From assembly GCA_026392035.1 (NCBI GenBank), contig JAPLCX010000053.1, positions 1-37,394 of the forward strand: DNA of 37,394 nucleotides, read 5' to 3'. Both the position numbers and the translations under genes were made by a program. The stretch is from Candidatus Auribacterota bacterium. GTDB lineage: Bacteria > Auribacterota > Tritonobacteria > UBA1439. The notes beneath the pieces are model-generated. The model saw nothing but the letters and a program-made list of their open reading frames with translations. It made no database searches and was not told where the DNA came from. Shown piece after piece: positions 6,632 to 15,803 of this stretch. Each line of letters starts with the position of its first letter. Within the stretch, counting starts at the first letter, position 1.

Positions 6632-8455
6632 GTGAACACTCGTGTAGGAGGGTGGTGTATATACATATTGTGGCTTTCCTGTTCGGGCTCTCTCATTCCT
6701 GCCGGTGCGGCCACAATTCTCCAGGAAGGCGAAATCCTCTTTTTTATCGAGTCCCCGGGGCCAATCCCCTCTGATATCCAGGTGTGGACGAGCTTCTGGA
6801 TGGGGGATCGTGAGGTGGTTATCGTCAGCGCGGCGCCTGCGCGGGAAGAGGCAATTTCCGGTCTTGGCGAGCGGTATGGGAGGATTGAAACGCCGGGATC
6901 CGGGCAGAAGCTTTTTATCGTCTCGTCCCGCCGGGGAATAGATTCTTCTCTCCTCGACCGATGCTCAACTGTTTTGCTCTGTGATGCGCGTGTCGCACTG
7001 ATCATGGCCGATCAGGGAAGCGCTGATTTCCTTATCGGCGAGGGGATGGAGATCAGGGCCATAAGGCCGACGGTCAGATTCAAAGGCGTCACGCCCCCCC
7101 TGTCGCCGCGCCAGACCTCTGCTGCACAGGACCCTATCATCCAGCAGATAATAGATTTGGTGAATCAATCGGGCGTTTACAACTGGATAGGCAACCTCAG
7201 CGGGGAGAACAGCGTCACTATCGGAGGTTTGCCATACACAATTCTCACGCGGCATTCACGCATGACCGCATCGATAGAAAAGGCAACACAATACAGCTAT
7301 GAATATTTTCAGGGGCAGGGTCTGAACGTGACCTATCAAGACTTTGCGGGGAGCGGCTATACATGCCGTAATGTCGTGGCGGTACAAACTGGGGCTGTCA
7401 ATTCAGGGAATATCTACATTGTATGCGCACACGTCGATGATACTATCAACGGTGTCCTCTATCCCACTATTGCCCCTGGTGCTGATGACAATGCGAGCGG
7501 GTCGACAGCCGTCCTCATCGCGGCGTCCATCCTCAGTCGTTATGCCTTTGAGAATACGATACGTTATGTCCTTTTCACAGGAGAGGAACAGGGGCTGGAG
7601 GGGAGCTACGCTTATGTGCAGCAGTGCGCCGCGGCGGGAGACAACATTCTGGGAGCGCTCAACTTTGACATGATATCGTATGATGCTGATTTGGACGGCC
7701 GGGCCGAGATATATTGCGGCACACGTCCGGAGTCAGGGGCGCTCGGAGACCTTCTCTTAAACACAATTAACACGTACTCTCTTGCCCTTTCGCCGGTCAA
7801 GTTCACTTCAGGTTCCTCGGGTTGGAGCGACCATTCAAGCTTCTGGGACGCGGGATATCCTGCAATCCTTGGCATCGAGGATAATGGTAGTGATTTCAAT
7901 CCGGATTATCACTCATTGAATGACAAGAGAGTTCATTGCAACCTCCCCTACGCGACCAATTACGTAAAGGCGGCAGTGGGGACGATGGCGAGACTGGCAG
8001 TGCCGATTCCATCGATAACACCGATGCCAACGACGACGCCGGAACCAACGCCGGGCCCGACCCCGCCGCCCTCGCTGGTATTTGAAGCAAAGCCCGAGTC
8101 TCTCACTCCCGGCGAGCGCTTCACGTTAGGGCTCACCGTCCAGGGCAACATCCTGAGGCCATTCGATTTTTATATTGCGGCGGATACGCCGTACGGCGTG
8201 TATACGGTATCTTTAAACGGGAGTCACACGCATGGAGTAACGCCTCTTTACCGTGGCACGCCCGCCCTTCAGGGGCCGAAATCGGCGACCATTTATAATA
8301 ACGTCACCCTCCCCGCATTGCGTTCCGGTACCTACACTTTTTATTCCGCCGCCGTTGATGCGGGCAAGGTACCGCCTGTCTCCTCCCTCTCTGAGCTTAC
8401 CACCTCAACTCCTTACGTTATTGCCTTCGGCCGGGCGCCAATCATTCTCCACTGA
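6632..8455 (+). CDS. Secreted M28-family zinc metallopeptidase with C-terminal beta module
   Basis: About 607 residues from the chosen GTG. That start gives a signal peptide (Arg near the N-terminus, a hydrophobic stretch around CIYILWLSCSGSLIPA, and an AGAA-like cleavage site). The frame stays open 59 codons further upstream, but that part runs across the higBA regulatory region and looks non-coding. A ~120-residue N-terminal domain of unknown type is followed by an M28 aminopeptidase domain. Its metal and catalytic residues are CAHVDD (H267, D269), GADDNASGS (D285), FTGEEQG (E318, E319), NFDMISYD (D346) and PDYHSLND (H427). A Pro/Thr-rich linker (about 455-482) leads to a ~125-residue beta-rich domain also found at the end of the Kelch protein at 31920-33245. 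Likely periplasmic or extracellular; substrate unknown. Confidence 0.9.
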   Translation: MNTRVGGWCIYILWLSCSGSLIPAGAATILQEGEILFFIESPGPIPSDIQVWTSFWMGDREVVIVSAAPAREEAISGLGERYGRIETPGSGQKLFIVSSRRGIDSSLLDRCSTVLLCDARVALIMADQGSADFLIGEGMEIRAIRPTVRFKGVTPPLSPRQTSAAQDPIIQQIIDLVNQSGVYNWIGNLSGENSVTIGGLPYTILTRHSRMTASIEKATQYSYEYFQGQGLNVTYQDFAGSGYTCRNVVAVQTGAVNSGNIYIVCAHVDDTINGVLYPTIAPGADDNASGSTAVLIAASILSRYAFENTIRYVLFTGEEQGLEGSYAYVQQCAAAGDNILGALNFDMISYDADLDGRAEIYCGTRPESGALGDLLLNTINTYSLALSPVKFTSGSSGWSDHSSFWDAGYPAILGIEDNGSDFNPDYHSLNDKRVHCNLPYATNYVKAAVGTMARLAVPIPSITPMPTTTPEPTPGPTPPPSLVFEAKPESLTPGERFTLGLTVQGNILRPFDFYIAADTPYGVYTVSLNGSHTHGVTPLYRGTPALQGPKSATIYNNVTLPALRSGTYTFYSAAVDAGKVPPVSSLSELTTSTPYVIAFGRAPIILH

Positions 8456-8487
8456 GCACGCGCCACCACCCCAGTTCTAGGAAATGC

Positions 8488-8515
8488 TTGGTCTGCATGG
8501 TGGATGTGATACAAT
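8488..8515 (+). promoter_or_regulatory. Possible gatC promoter
   Basis: Extended -10 TGATACAAT (TACAAT at 8510-8515) with a weak -35 TTGGTC (8488-8493) 16 bp upstream, about 45 bp before the gatC start. It would drive the gatCAB-accD-folC genes. Confidence 0.35.
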
Positions 8516-8559
8516 GACGTTGCCCATCTCTATTCCTTAAATCAATTCGAGAGAAACGC

Positions 8560-8847
8560 ATGGCAATCACCAGAAAAGACGTGGAATATATTGCGCGGCT
8601 GGCCAGACTGAAGTTCTCCGAAGAGGAGAAGGAGAAGTTCGCTTCACAGCTGGCGAAGATTGTGGAGTATGTCGAGAAGCTGAATGAGCTGAAAACTGAA
8701 GGGGTGGACCCCACCGCTCACGTGTTGCCCGTTAAGAACGTGACGCGGCCGGACGAGGTACGACCGTCCCTGAAGAGGGAGGCAATCCTCAAACTGGCGC
8801 CCCGATCGGGAGAAGGCTTCGTCAAGGTGCCGCAGATTATCGAGTAA
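8560..8847 (+). CDS. gatC: Asp-tRNA(Asn)/Glu-tRNA(Gln) amidotransferase subunit C
   Basis: A 95-residue GatC, the small subunit that wraps around GatA and stabilises the GatCAB complex that turns mischarged Glu-tRNA(Gln) or Asp-tRNA(Asn) into the amide form. Typical features are the start MAITRKDVEYIARLARLKFSEEE, the helix ...FASQLAKIVEYVEKLNEL and the tail APRSGEGFVKVPQIIE. Length is normal for the family. The gene heads gatC-gatA-gatB in cis and lies 41 nt before gatA. Confidence 0.96.
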   Translation: MAITRKDVEYIARLARLKFSEEEKEKFASQLAKIVEYVEKLNELKTEGVDPTAHVLPVKNVTRPDEVRPSLKREAILKLAPRSGEGFVKVPQIIE

Positions 8848-8888
8848 ATGGTTGAGAGTTGAGGGACTTCTTGGCAGAGGCCCATAGT

Positions 8889-10349
8889 ATGGATCTCATT
8901 GAACTGACGGTGTGTGAAGCCGCGGCGGCAATTAAAAAGAAAGAACTGAGTTCCCGAGAGCTCGTCGCCGCTTGTCTGGAGCGGACGAAGCGGGTTGAGG
9001 GCTCGATCCACGCATTCGTGGAGGTCTATGAGGAGAAGGCCCTCGCCGAGGCGGAGGCTTCAGATGCGCGCATCGCGAGAGGCGACCATCCGGGCGCGCT
9101 GGAGGGGGTTCCGCTCGGGATCAAGGACAATCTCTGCGTCGAAGGCCGCCCGACGACCTGTTCATCGAGGATCCTCAAGGGGTTCGTATCTCCCTACAGC
9201 GCTACCGTGATCGAGCGCCTGCGCGCTGCCGGCGCGGTGTTCCTCGGCCGGACGAACATGGACGAGTTCGCCATGGGCTCGTCGACGGAGACATCATGCT
9301 ACGGCATCACGCGGAATCCATGGGACACCGAGAGAGTCCCCGGGGGGTCGAGCGGCGGATCGGCTGCCGCGGTCGCGGCGAGGGAGGTGCCCGCCGCGCT
9401 CGGTTCCGACACGGGGGGATCGATCCGGCAGCCGGCATCGCTGTGCGGTGTCGCGGGGCTCAAACCAACCTATGGATGCGTGTCGAGGTACGGACTGGTG
9501 GCGTTTGCATCCTCTCTCGACCAGATCGGGCCGATTGCGAGGAGCGTGTGCGATAGTGCCCTCCTCCTCGAAGTGATCGGGGGCCACGACCCGCGCGACT
9601 CGACCTCGGTCAACCGGGCGCTGAAAGGCATGGTGGGCGGCATAGAAGGGGGGATGTCCGGAATCCGTGTGGGCATCCCGAAGGAATATTTTGTCGAGGG
9701 GATTGACCGGGAGGTGAAATCGGCGGTTGAGAAAGCAGTCGCACAGATGCAGGCAGGCGGAGCGGAAATTGTTGACGTGAGCCTGCCGCACACGGAATAC
9801 GCGGTGGCGACCTACTACATCATTGCCACGGCGGAAGCGAGCTCGAACCTGGCGCGCTATGACGGCGTGCAGTACGGGTACCGGGCGCCAAAGCCGGCGG
9901 ACCTCCTCGATATGTACGAGCGCACGAGGTCAGAGGGATTTGGCGATGAGGTGAAGCGGAGAATCATGCTGGGAACCTACGTGCTCAGTTCCGGCTACTA
10001 TGAGGCCTACTACCTCAAGGCGCAAAAGGTGCGGACGCTTTTGAAAAGCGATTTTGACAAGGCATTCGCCGCGTGCGATCTGCTCGCCACCCCGGTATCC
10101 CCGACGGCGGCGTTCAAGGTGGGGGAGAAGCTCGCCGATCCGCTCCAGATGTACCTCTCGGACATTTTCACCATATCCATTAACCTCGCGGGTGTCCCGG
10201 CGATATCAATCCCCTGCGGCTTCACCTCCACGGGGCTCCCCGTCGGCCTTCAGCTCATCGGCCGCCATTTTGACGAGGGGACGCTCCTGCGGGTCGCCCA
10301 CGCGTACGAGAGCGCCACTGACTGGCACAGGAAGCGCCCGCCGCTGTAG
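8889..10349 (+). CDS. gatA: Asp-tRNA(Asn)/Glu-tRNA(Gln) amidotransferase subunit A
   Basis: A 486-residue glutamine-hydrolysing amidase subunit. The ATG with AGAGG eight bases upstream gives the family-typical start [11 protein letters not shown]; an upstream in-frame TTG is rejected. The amidase-signature Ser-cisSer-Lys triad is complete: K79 in GIKDN, S154 in PGGSSGGS and S178 in [10 protein letters not shown], the same numbering as known for the Staphylococcus aureus enzyme. It supplies ammonia from glutamine to GatB. Presence of GatCAB implies indirect synthesis of Gln-tRNA and/or Asn-tRNA in this organism. Confidence 0.98.
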   Translation: MDLIELTVCEAAAAIKKKELSSRELVAACLERTKRVEGSIHAFVEVYEEKALAEAEASDARIARGDHPGALEGVPLGIKDNLCVEGRPTTCSSRILKGFVSPYSATVIERLRAAGAVFLGRTNMDEFAMGSSTETSCYGITRNPWDTERVPGGSSGGSAAAVAAREVPAALGSDTGGSIRQPASLCGVAGLKPTYGCVSRYGLVAFASSLDQIGPIARSVCDSALLLEVIGGHDPRDSTSVNRALKGMVGGIEGGMSGIRVGIPKEYFVEGIDREVKSAVEKAVAQMQAGGAEIVDVSLPHTEYAVATYYIIATAEASSNLARYDGVQYGYRAPKPADLLDMYERTRSEGFGDEVKRRIMLGTYVLSSGYYEAYYLKAQKVRTLLKSDFDKAFAACDLLATPVSPTAAFKVGEKLADPLQMYLSDIFTISINLAGVPAISIPCGFTSTGLPVGLQLIGRHFDEGTLLRVAHAYESATDWHRKRPPL

Positions 10350-10395
10350 TACTGTAAAGTTTCACCACGGAGTCAGAGTATAGATTATTGGGGAT

Positions 10396-10631
10396 AACCA
10401 CTGAGGGCACTGAATACACTGAAACAGAAAGGGAAGTTTTTCAGTGAATTACTAATGGGAACACTTGATTGTTTACTATCGACCAGAATTGTCATTGCGA
10501 GTCCCGCTGAGCGGGACGAAGCAATCTCTTGCTCTGCAAGGAGTTGAGATTGCCGTCCCGGCTCGCCGGGACTCCTCGCAATGACAATGTAACCTATTTT
10601 GTACTCTTAGTAATAAGTGTCTTCAGTGGTT
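10396..10631. repeat. Dispersed AACCACTGA...TCAGTGGTT repeat, copy 1 (interrupted)
   Basis: Starts AACCACTGAGGGCACTGAAT and ends TCTTCAGTGGTT, as does the uninterrupted 74-bp copy at 29501-29574. Here about 160 bp of extra sequence lies between the halves, flanked by TTACTAA (10449-10455) and its inverse TTAGTAA (10607-10613) and containing the 97-bp palindromic element. It occupies most of the ~360-bp gatA-gatB gap, which otherwise holds no gene. Confidence 0.65.
10490..10586. repeat. 97-bp palindromic (REP/MITE-like) element
   Basis: Long inverted repeat opening TGTCATTGCGAG and closing CTCGCAATGACA. Each half contains its own hairpin (GTCCCGCTGAGCGGGAC and GTCCCGGCTCGCCGGGAC) and a GCAATCTC or GAGATTGC block. 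Fully palindromic and non-coding, it resembles REP or MITE-type intergenic elements. Terminal TGTCAT...ATGACA is shared with the element at 26217-26322. Confidence 0.75.
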
Positions 10632-10650
10632 AAGAAGTGAAACAGGAGTT

Positions 10651-10690
10651 TTATCTGTGTTCATCCGTGTTTATCCGTGTTCATCTGTGG
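10651..10690. repeat. Tandem short repeat upstream of gatB
   Basis: Imperfect tandem units of the type TGTTCATCCGTGT/TTATCCGTGT/TCATCTGTGG just before the gatB start. This is intergenic dispersed-repeat sequence; the frame open through it is not part of gatB. Confidence 0.5.
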
Positions 10691-10709
10691 CTCACATAGA
10701 GCATTGACT

Positions 10710-12143
10710 ATGGCTGACTACGAAGCGGTGATCGGGCTCGAGGTTCATGTCCAGATGAAGACGCGCTCGAAGGTCTTCTGCGGATGCCCCACGACGTTCG
10801 GGGCCGAACCGAACACGTCGGTCTGCCCGGTGTGTATGGGGCTGCCCGGCGCGCTGCCGGTCCTCAATGAGACCGCCCTCCGCTACGCGGTGCTCACCGG
10901 CCTGATGCTCGGCGGCCGCATCGCGACGTTCAGCAAGTTTGACAGGAAGAACTATTTTTACCCGGATCTGCCGAAGAACTACCAGATATCACAGTACGAT
11001 TTGCCGCTCTGCGTCGGCGGGGGGCTCGAGGTGGATCTCGGCGGGAGGCGAAAGACGATTGGCATCACGCGCGTACACCTCGAAGAAGACGCGGGCAAGC
11101 TCGTCCACTCGGAGGTCGCGGGTGGCGAATCGGGGGTTGACTTCAACCGGACCGGCATCCCGCTGCTCGAGATCGTGAGCGAGCCCGACATCGCCGGGCC
11201 GGAGGAGGCGTTCGCCTACCTCAAGGCGCTCAAGCGCGTGCTCCAGTACCTCGGCGTCTCCGACTGCGATATGGAAAAGGGGAGCCTCCGGTGCGACGCG
11301 AACGTCTCAATCCGTCCGCCGGGGGCGAAAACGCTCGGCGTGAAGACGGAGGTGAAAAATATGAATTCCTTCCGCGCCGTGCAGAAGGCGCTCGCCTACG
11401 AGATCGAGCGTCAGGAGCGGGCTCTCGGCGATGGGGAGCGCATCGTGCAGGAGACACGGTTGTGGGAGGCGGACAGCGAGATGACGCACCCCATGCGCAG
11501 CAAGGAAGAGGCGCGCGACTATCGCTATTTCCCCGAGCCCGACCTGGTGCCGGTGGTGGTCGATGGTGCCTGGGTGGAAGAACTTAAAAACAGCCTGCCG
11601 GAATCCCCCCTGAAACGGCGCGATCGCTGTATCGCTGAATTTGGCATTCCCGAGTATGACGCCGAGGTGCTCACCGCGGAGAGGGAACTGGCGGACTACT
11701 TCGAGGCGTGCGTGAAGGCGGGCGCGGACGCGAAAGCGGCGAGCAACCTCATCATGGGAGAGATGTTGAGGATGGTGAAGGAGCGCGATCTGCCGCTCAG
11801 GGAATGCGGGGTGAGGCCGGAGGGGATCGTCGAGATCCTCAGGCTTGTCGATGCGGGGACCATCAGCGCCACAACCGGCAAGGAGGTCTTCGCAGAAATG
11901 TTCCGCACGGGCAGGGGAGCGGGGGAGATCGTCGCCTCCCGGGGCCTCACGCAGATCAGTGACGAGGGAGAGCTCGCGCGGATCGCCGGGGAGGTCATCA
12001 CGGCGAATCCAAAGTCAGTGGAGGACTACAGGGGCGGGAAAAAGCAGGCGATCGGTTTCCTCGTGGGGCAGGTCATGAAGGCGACCGGGGGGAAGGCGAA
12101 TCCCCAGGTGGTGAACCGGGTATTGCGGGAAAAACTGGGCTAG
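10710..12143 (+). CDS. gatB: Asp-tRNA(Asn)/Glu-tRNA(Gln) amidotransferase subunit B
   Basis: A 477-residue subunit that activates the mischarged aminoacyl-tRNA by ATP-dependent phosphorylation and transamidates it with ammonia from GatA. Clear signatures are MADYEAVIGLEVHVQ at the start, a cysteine-containing CGCP...CPVCMGLPGALPVLN zinc region, the GatB signature DFNRTGIPLLEIVSEPD, and the C-terminal YqeY-like tail domain. The ATG at MADYEAV is chosen because the open frame upstream is made of repeats. Unlike many gatCAB operons the gatA-gatB gap is ~360 bp of repeats, which may weaken coupling. Confidence 0.98.
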   Translation: MADYEAVIGLEVHVQMKTRSKVFCGCPTTFGAEPNTSVCPVCMGLPGALPVLNETALRYAVLTGLMLGGRIATFSKFDRKNYFYPDLPKNYQISQYDLPLCVGGGLEVDLGGRRKTIGITRVHLEEDAGKLVHSEVAGGESGVDFNRTGIPLLEIVSEPDIAGPEEAFAYLKALKRVLQYLGVSDCDMEKGSLRCDANVSIRPPGAKTLGVKTEVKNMNSFRAVQKALAYEIERQERALGDGERIVQETRLWEADSEMTHPMRSKEEARDYRYFPEPDLVPVVVDGAWVEELKNSLPESPLKRRDRCIAEFGIPEYDAEVLTAERELADYFEACVKAGADAKAASNLIMGEMLRMVKERDLPLRECGVRPEGIVEILRLVDAGTISATTGKEVFAEMFRTGRGAGEIVASRGLTQISDEGELARIAGEVITANPKSVEDYRGGKKQAIGFLVGQVMKATGGKANPQVVNRVLREKLG

Positions 12144-12196
12144 GAATCGGTTTTGGTGCATAATATCTTTACACTTTAAACCTTCTACTTTAGGCT

Positions 12197-13126
12197 GTGG
12201 TTACCGTGCGCTTATTCAGCAAGCATATCAAGGTAAAAAAGAGAGATATCCCCGCGGGGTTGTGGATGAAGTGTAAAAGCTGCGGGGAGCTGGTCACCCG
12301 GGGCGAAGTGGTGTCAAACCTTGAGACGTGCCCGAAGTGCGGCTACCTGTACCCGCTGCCGGCCTGGCAGAGGATCCGGACGCTCTTCGGCGAGGGGGAG
12401 TTCTTCGAGATTGATGCGGCGATGCGGCCCAGGGACCCGCTCAAGTTTGTCGATACGGTCCCGTATCCCAAGAGGCAGGTGATCGCGGAGAAGAAGGCGG
12501 GGATCCCCGAGGCGGTGGTGACGGGGATAGGATCGCTCGGCGGCTTCGCGGTGGCGCTCGCGGCGATGGATTTTACCTACATGGGGGGCAGCATGGGGTC
12601 GGTGGTCGGCGAGAAGATCACCAGGCTCATTGAACTGGCGCTCGAGAAGCGCATCCCGTTGATCATCATCTCTGCATCGGGTGGAGCCAGGATGCAGGAG
12701 GGGGCGCTCAGCCTCATGCAGCTGGCCAAGACGAGCGCGGCCCTCGCCCGATTCGACGCCGGGCACCTGCTCTACATCTCGGTGATGACAAACCCCACCA
12801 CCGGCGGCACCACGGCATCGTTCGCGTCGCTCGGCGATATCACTATTGCGGAACCAGGCGCCCTCATCGGGTTCGCCGGCCCACGGGTGATCAAGCAGAC
12901 GATACAGCAGGATCTCCCCCGGGGATTTCAGACGTCGGAATTCCTCTTCACGCACGGCATGATTGAACTCATCGCGGGGCGACGGGAACTCAAGGGCACG
13001 CTCATGAGAATCCTGAGTCTGTTCAATGCGCCGAAGTTCACGAGCGGAATGGTTCCGCCGCCGGGCCCGCGGAGAGGGGATTCGCATGCGGTCACCAATC
13101 CCTCATCACCAGATGCCGCACCGTGA
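12197..13126 (+). CDS. accD: Acetyl-CoA carboxylase carboxyltransferase subunit beta
   Basis: A 309-residue subunit of the carboxyltransferase that makes malonyl-CoA for fatty acid synthesis. The N-terminal four-cysteine zinc finger is visible (C26, C29, C45, C48), followed by a crotonase-type fold with GGSMGSVVGEKITR, SASGGARMQEGALSLMQ and GALIGFAGPRVI. A GTG start is used; a second GTG three codons on is equally possible and gives MRLFSKHIKVKK. It sits 53 nt after gatB and overlaps folC by 41 nt; the accD-folC pairing is common in bacteria. The alpha subunit gene accA is not in the window. Confidence 0.97.
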   Translation: MVTVRLFSKHIKVKKRDIPAGLWMKCKSCGELVTRGEVVSNLETCPKCGYLYPLPAWQRIRTLFGEGEFFEIDAAMRPRDPLKFVDTVPYPKRQVIAEKKAGIPEAVVTGIGSLGGFAVALAAMDFTYMGGSMGSVVGEKITRLIELALEKRIPLIIISASGGARMQEGALSLMQLAKTSAALARFDAGHLLYISVMTNPTTGGTTASFASLGDITIAEPGALIGFAGPRVIKQTIQQDLPRGFQTSEFLFTHGMIELIAGRRELKGTLMRILSLFNAPKFTSGMVPPPGPRRGDSHAVTNPSSPDAAP

Positions 13127-14459
13127 CGATGGTATCCCCGGAACGCTGACCCCCTGCGAAGCGTACCTCTCGAGCCTCGAGCGCTTCGGCATGAGGCCCG
13201 GCCTCGAGCGCATCGAGGCCCTCCTCGAACGGTGCGGCGCTCCGCACCGCTCGCTCACCTGCATCCACGTCGCGGGGACGAACGGCAAGGGGTCTGTCTG
13301 CGCGCTGGTCGAGTCGGTGCTGCGCGCGGCCGGCTATCGGACGGGCCTGTATACCTCGCCGCATCTGGTCTCATACCGGGAGAGGATCCGGGTGTGCGGG
13401 AGGGAAGTGGGCGAAGCGCAGGTGGAGCGGATCGCGGCGGAGCTCATCCCGCATGCGGAGCGGCTCGCGGCATCCCCCTGCGGTTCGCCCACCTATTTTG
13501 AGTTCATGACGGCGCTCGCGTTCTGCGTGTTTGCGCAGGAGGCGGTGGACTACGCCATACTGGAGACCGGTCTCGGCGGCAGACTGGATGCGACCAACGT
13601 TGTCTCCGCCCCTGTCGTCGCCATCACCTCTGTCGGGCTGGAGCACCAGGCGCAGTTAGGGCGCACGCTCTCGGCAATCGCGGCGGAGAAAGCGGCTATC
13701 ATTACGCGGGGGGCATTTGTGGTGTGCGGCGAGATGCGGCGGACCGCGCGGGAGGTGGTCGTGCGGCGCTGCCGGGAAAAAGGGGCTACCCTCGTGAAAA
13801 TTGGAGATGATATACTGTACTCATTGATCCGACAATCTCCCGAGGGGAGCGTCCTCCGCATGAGTGTGCCATGCGGTGCGTACGACGATATATTCCTGCC
13901 GCTCGCGGGACACTACCAGCTGTCGAACTGCGCGGTGGCCATCGGAGTCGTTGAAGGTCTGAAGAGGCGGGGGGCGGTACTATCCCAAGAATCTGTGCGC
14001 GAGGGGATTGCCGCGGTGCGGTGGCCGGGGAGGCTCGAGGCACTCTGCCGCGAGCCGTTGTTCATCGTGGACTGCGCGCACAATCCGGCCGCGGCGAGAG
14101 CGGTCGCGGCCGCCGTGAGGGAAATTTTCGCCGGGCGGCGATGGTGCCTGGTGCTCGGTATCCTGAGGGATAAGAACATCCCGAAGATATGCGAGGCCCT
14201 CGCCCCGCTCGCGACGGCGGTGGTCGCGACGAGGGTGCCGAGCGCAAGGTCGGCGGAGCCGGCGGAGGTCGCGCGGGCATGTCGCGCGCGGACACGGGCG
14301 GTGGTGCGTTCGGCGGGAGATCTTCGCGAGGCGCTCTCTCTCGCGCAGAGAATAGTTTCCCAAAATACGGCAGACGGTATTTTTCTCACCGGTTCAACCT
14401 ACCTTGTGGGCGAAGCGATGAGTATTAATACAGTCGAAAGCTTAAAGTGTAAAGCCTGA
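13086..14459 (+). CDS. folC: Folylpolyglutamate synthase / dihydrofolate synthase
   Basis: A 457-residue Mur-ligase-type enzyme that adds glutamate to dihydropteroate or tetrahydrofolates. It shows the P-loop HVAGTNGKGSV (GTNGKGS at 64-70), the folate-loop region YTSPHLVSYRERI, the LETGLGGRLDATNVV segment and the SVGLEHQAQLGRTLSAIAAEKAAII segment. The ATG at the end of accD has AGGGG six bases upstream; an in-frame ATG nine codons later is possible, and codons further upstream are only accD read in another frame. The C-terminal ligase domain (about 300-440) contains VDCAHNPAAARAV. Confidence 0.95.
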   Translation: MRSPIPHHQMPHRDDGIPGTLTPCEAYLSSLERFGMRPGLERIEALLERCGAPHRSLTCIHVAGTNGKGSVCALVESVLRAAGYRTGLYTSPHLVSYRERIRVCGREVGEAQVERIAAELIPHAERLAASPCGSPTYFEFMTALAFCVFAQEAVDYAILETGLGGRLDATNVVSAPVVAITSVGLEHQAQLGRTLSAIAAEKAAIITRGAFVVCGEMRRTAREVVVRRCREKGATLVKIGDDILYSLIRQSPEGSVLRMSVPCGAYDDIFLPLAGHYQLSNCAVAIGVVEGLKRRGAVLSQESVREGIAAVRWPGRLEALCREPLFIVDCAHNPAAARAVAAAVREIFAGRRWCLVLGILRDKNIPKICEALAPLATAVVATRVPSARSAEPAEVARACRARTRAVVRSAGDLREALSLAQRIVSQNTADGIFLTGSTYLVGEAMSINTVESLKCKA

Positions 14460-14537
14460 AGAACAATGTTTCTCATCAATGGTAATCAGCAGTAATCCGC
14501 TCGATCCACGGTTATACCATTGAATTAAAGGTCTCGC

Positions 14538-15725
14538 GTGACTGAGAAAGAAGATTCACTCACGATAGTCGGCGGAAGGCTCATCGCTGATCCGGGAATC
14601 ATTGAGAACGGAATGGTCATCCTCCGTGAGGGGCGGATCGCTCATGTCGGGCCACGGGAGGCAGTGCCCGCGCCGGAGGGAAAGCTGATCGATGCCCGGG
14701 GCAACTATGTGAGCCCGGGCTTCATTGATCTCCATGTGCATGGTGCTGCGGGCGGAAACTTCCTTGAGGGCGGACGGGAGAGGGTTACGCGGATCGCGGC
14801 GGCGCATGCCCGTTACGGCACCACCGGCCTCCTCGCGACGCTCGGCACGGCGCCGCTGGAATCCATCGGGAAAGGGATCACGTGTCTCCGGGAGTTGATC
14901 GCCGCCGGCGGGGGAGAGAACATCCTGGGGATCAACCTCGAGGGTCCATACCTCAACCCCGTGAGGCGCGGCGCGCATCCGGTGAACCATCTGAGGAGGC
15001 CCAACAGGGACGAGTTGAGCGCCCTGTTGGATCTCGCGGGCGGTTGCGTTAAAATTGTGACGCTGGCCCCCGAGCTTGAGGGCTGCAGGGAGCTCATCGA
15101 ACTCCTTAAAGAAAGGGCGATCGTGCCGGCTGTCGGGCATTCGAACGCCAGTCTGGAGGGCGCGGACGATGCGTTCGCGGCGGGGGTGTGCTACGCGACC
15201 CATCTTTTCAACGGGATGAGCGGGTTGCATCACAGGGATCCAGGCCTCGCGGCAGCCGTGCTGGTGGACGAGCGTGTCACCGCCGAGCTGATCGTGGATG
15301 GGATCCATGTCCACCCGCTCATGGTGAAGATGGCGCTGATGCTCAAGGGGACACGGGGGATCGTGCTCGTCACGGACTGTATGAACGCGCTCGATATGGA
15401 CGCGGGCGAGTTCGTGATCGGCGAGCGGAGGTCGTCGTTGCGCGATGGGGCTCCCCACCTGGACGATGGGACGCTCTGCGGCAGCATTCTCACCATGAAC
15501 AGAGCCATCATGAATATGCGGAGGTACACCGGCGCCCCCCTCGATGAAATCGTCAAGCTCGCCACGATCAATCCCGCCCGTGTTCTCGGGCTCGATGGGC
15601 AGAAGGGGAGGCTCGCGCGAGGAAACGATGCGGACGTGGTGATTTTTGACGACGATCTGGCAGTTAAGACGACTGTTATCAATGGCGCGATCGCATATAA
15701 CACACTGGAACTGGTTGATTGTTGA
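14538..15725 (+). CDS. nagA: N-acetylglucosamine-6-phosphate deacetylase
   Basis: A 395-residue amidohydrolase that removes acetate from GlcNAc-6-P, giving GlcN-6-P. Metal and catalytic residues are visible: DLHVHG (H66, H68), NLEGPYLNP (E135), AVGHSNA (H201), ATHLFNGMSGLHHR (H222) and LVTDCMNA (D280). The GTG start has AAAGG six bases upstream. The next gene is glmS, which runs the opposite step in amino-sugar flow, so the two may balance recycling against cell-wall synthesis. The 3' end runs into a GTTGAGAGTTGA-type intergenic repeat, so the last few residues may come from repeat sequence. Confidence 0.96.
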   Translation: MTEKEDSLTIVGGRLIADPGIIENGMVILREGRIAHVGPREAVPAPEGKLIDARGNYVSPGFIDLHVHGAAGGNFLEGGRERVTRIAAAHARYGTTGLLATLGTAPLESIGKGITCLRELIAAGGGENILGINLEGPYLNPVRRGAHPVNHLRRPNRDELSALLDLAGGCVKIVTLAPELEGCRELIELLKERAIVPAVGHSNASLEGADDAFAAGVCYATHLFNGMSGLHHRDPGLAAAVLVDERVTAELIVDGIHVHPLMVKMALMLKGTRGIVLVTDCMNALDMDAGEFVIGERRSSLRDGAPHLDDGTLCGSILTMNRAIMNMRRYTGAPLDEIVKLATINPARVLGLDGQKGRLARGNDADVVIFDDDLAVKTTVINGAIAYNTLELVDC

Positions 15726-15803
15726 GAGTTGAGTGTTGAGAGTTGGATGGTTTTACGTAGATGGTCCCTCAACCCTCAACCAATAACCTGATACGAGGTT
15801 GCC

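Noticed and set aside
10490-10586. CRISPR-like repeat or tRNA-like fold
   Set aside because: It is one long palindrome, not spaced direct repeats, and no cloverleaf with T-loop or anticodon is seen.
11423-11460. Antisense translation LLHDALPI reminiscent of sequencing-adapter artefacts
   Set aside because: The bases do not match the adapter and the stretch is a normal part of gatB.
15726-15803. glmS ribozyme/riboswitch
   Set aside because: The gap is only 78 bp and consists of GTTGAGAGTTGA-type repeats, too short and without the ribozyme core.
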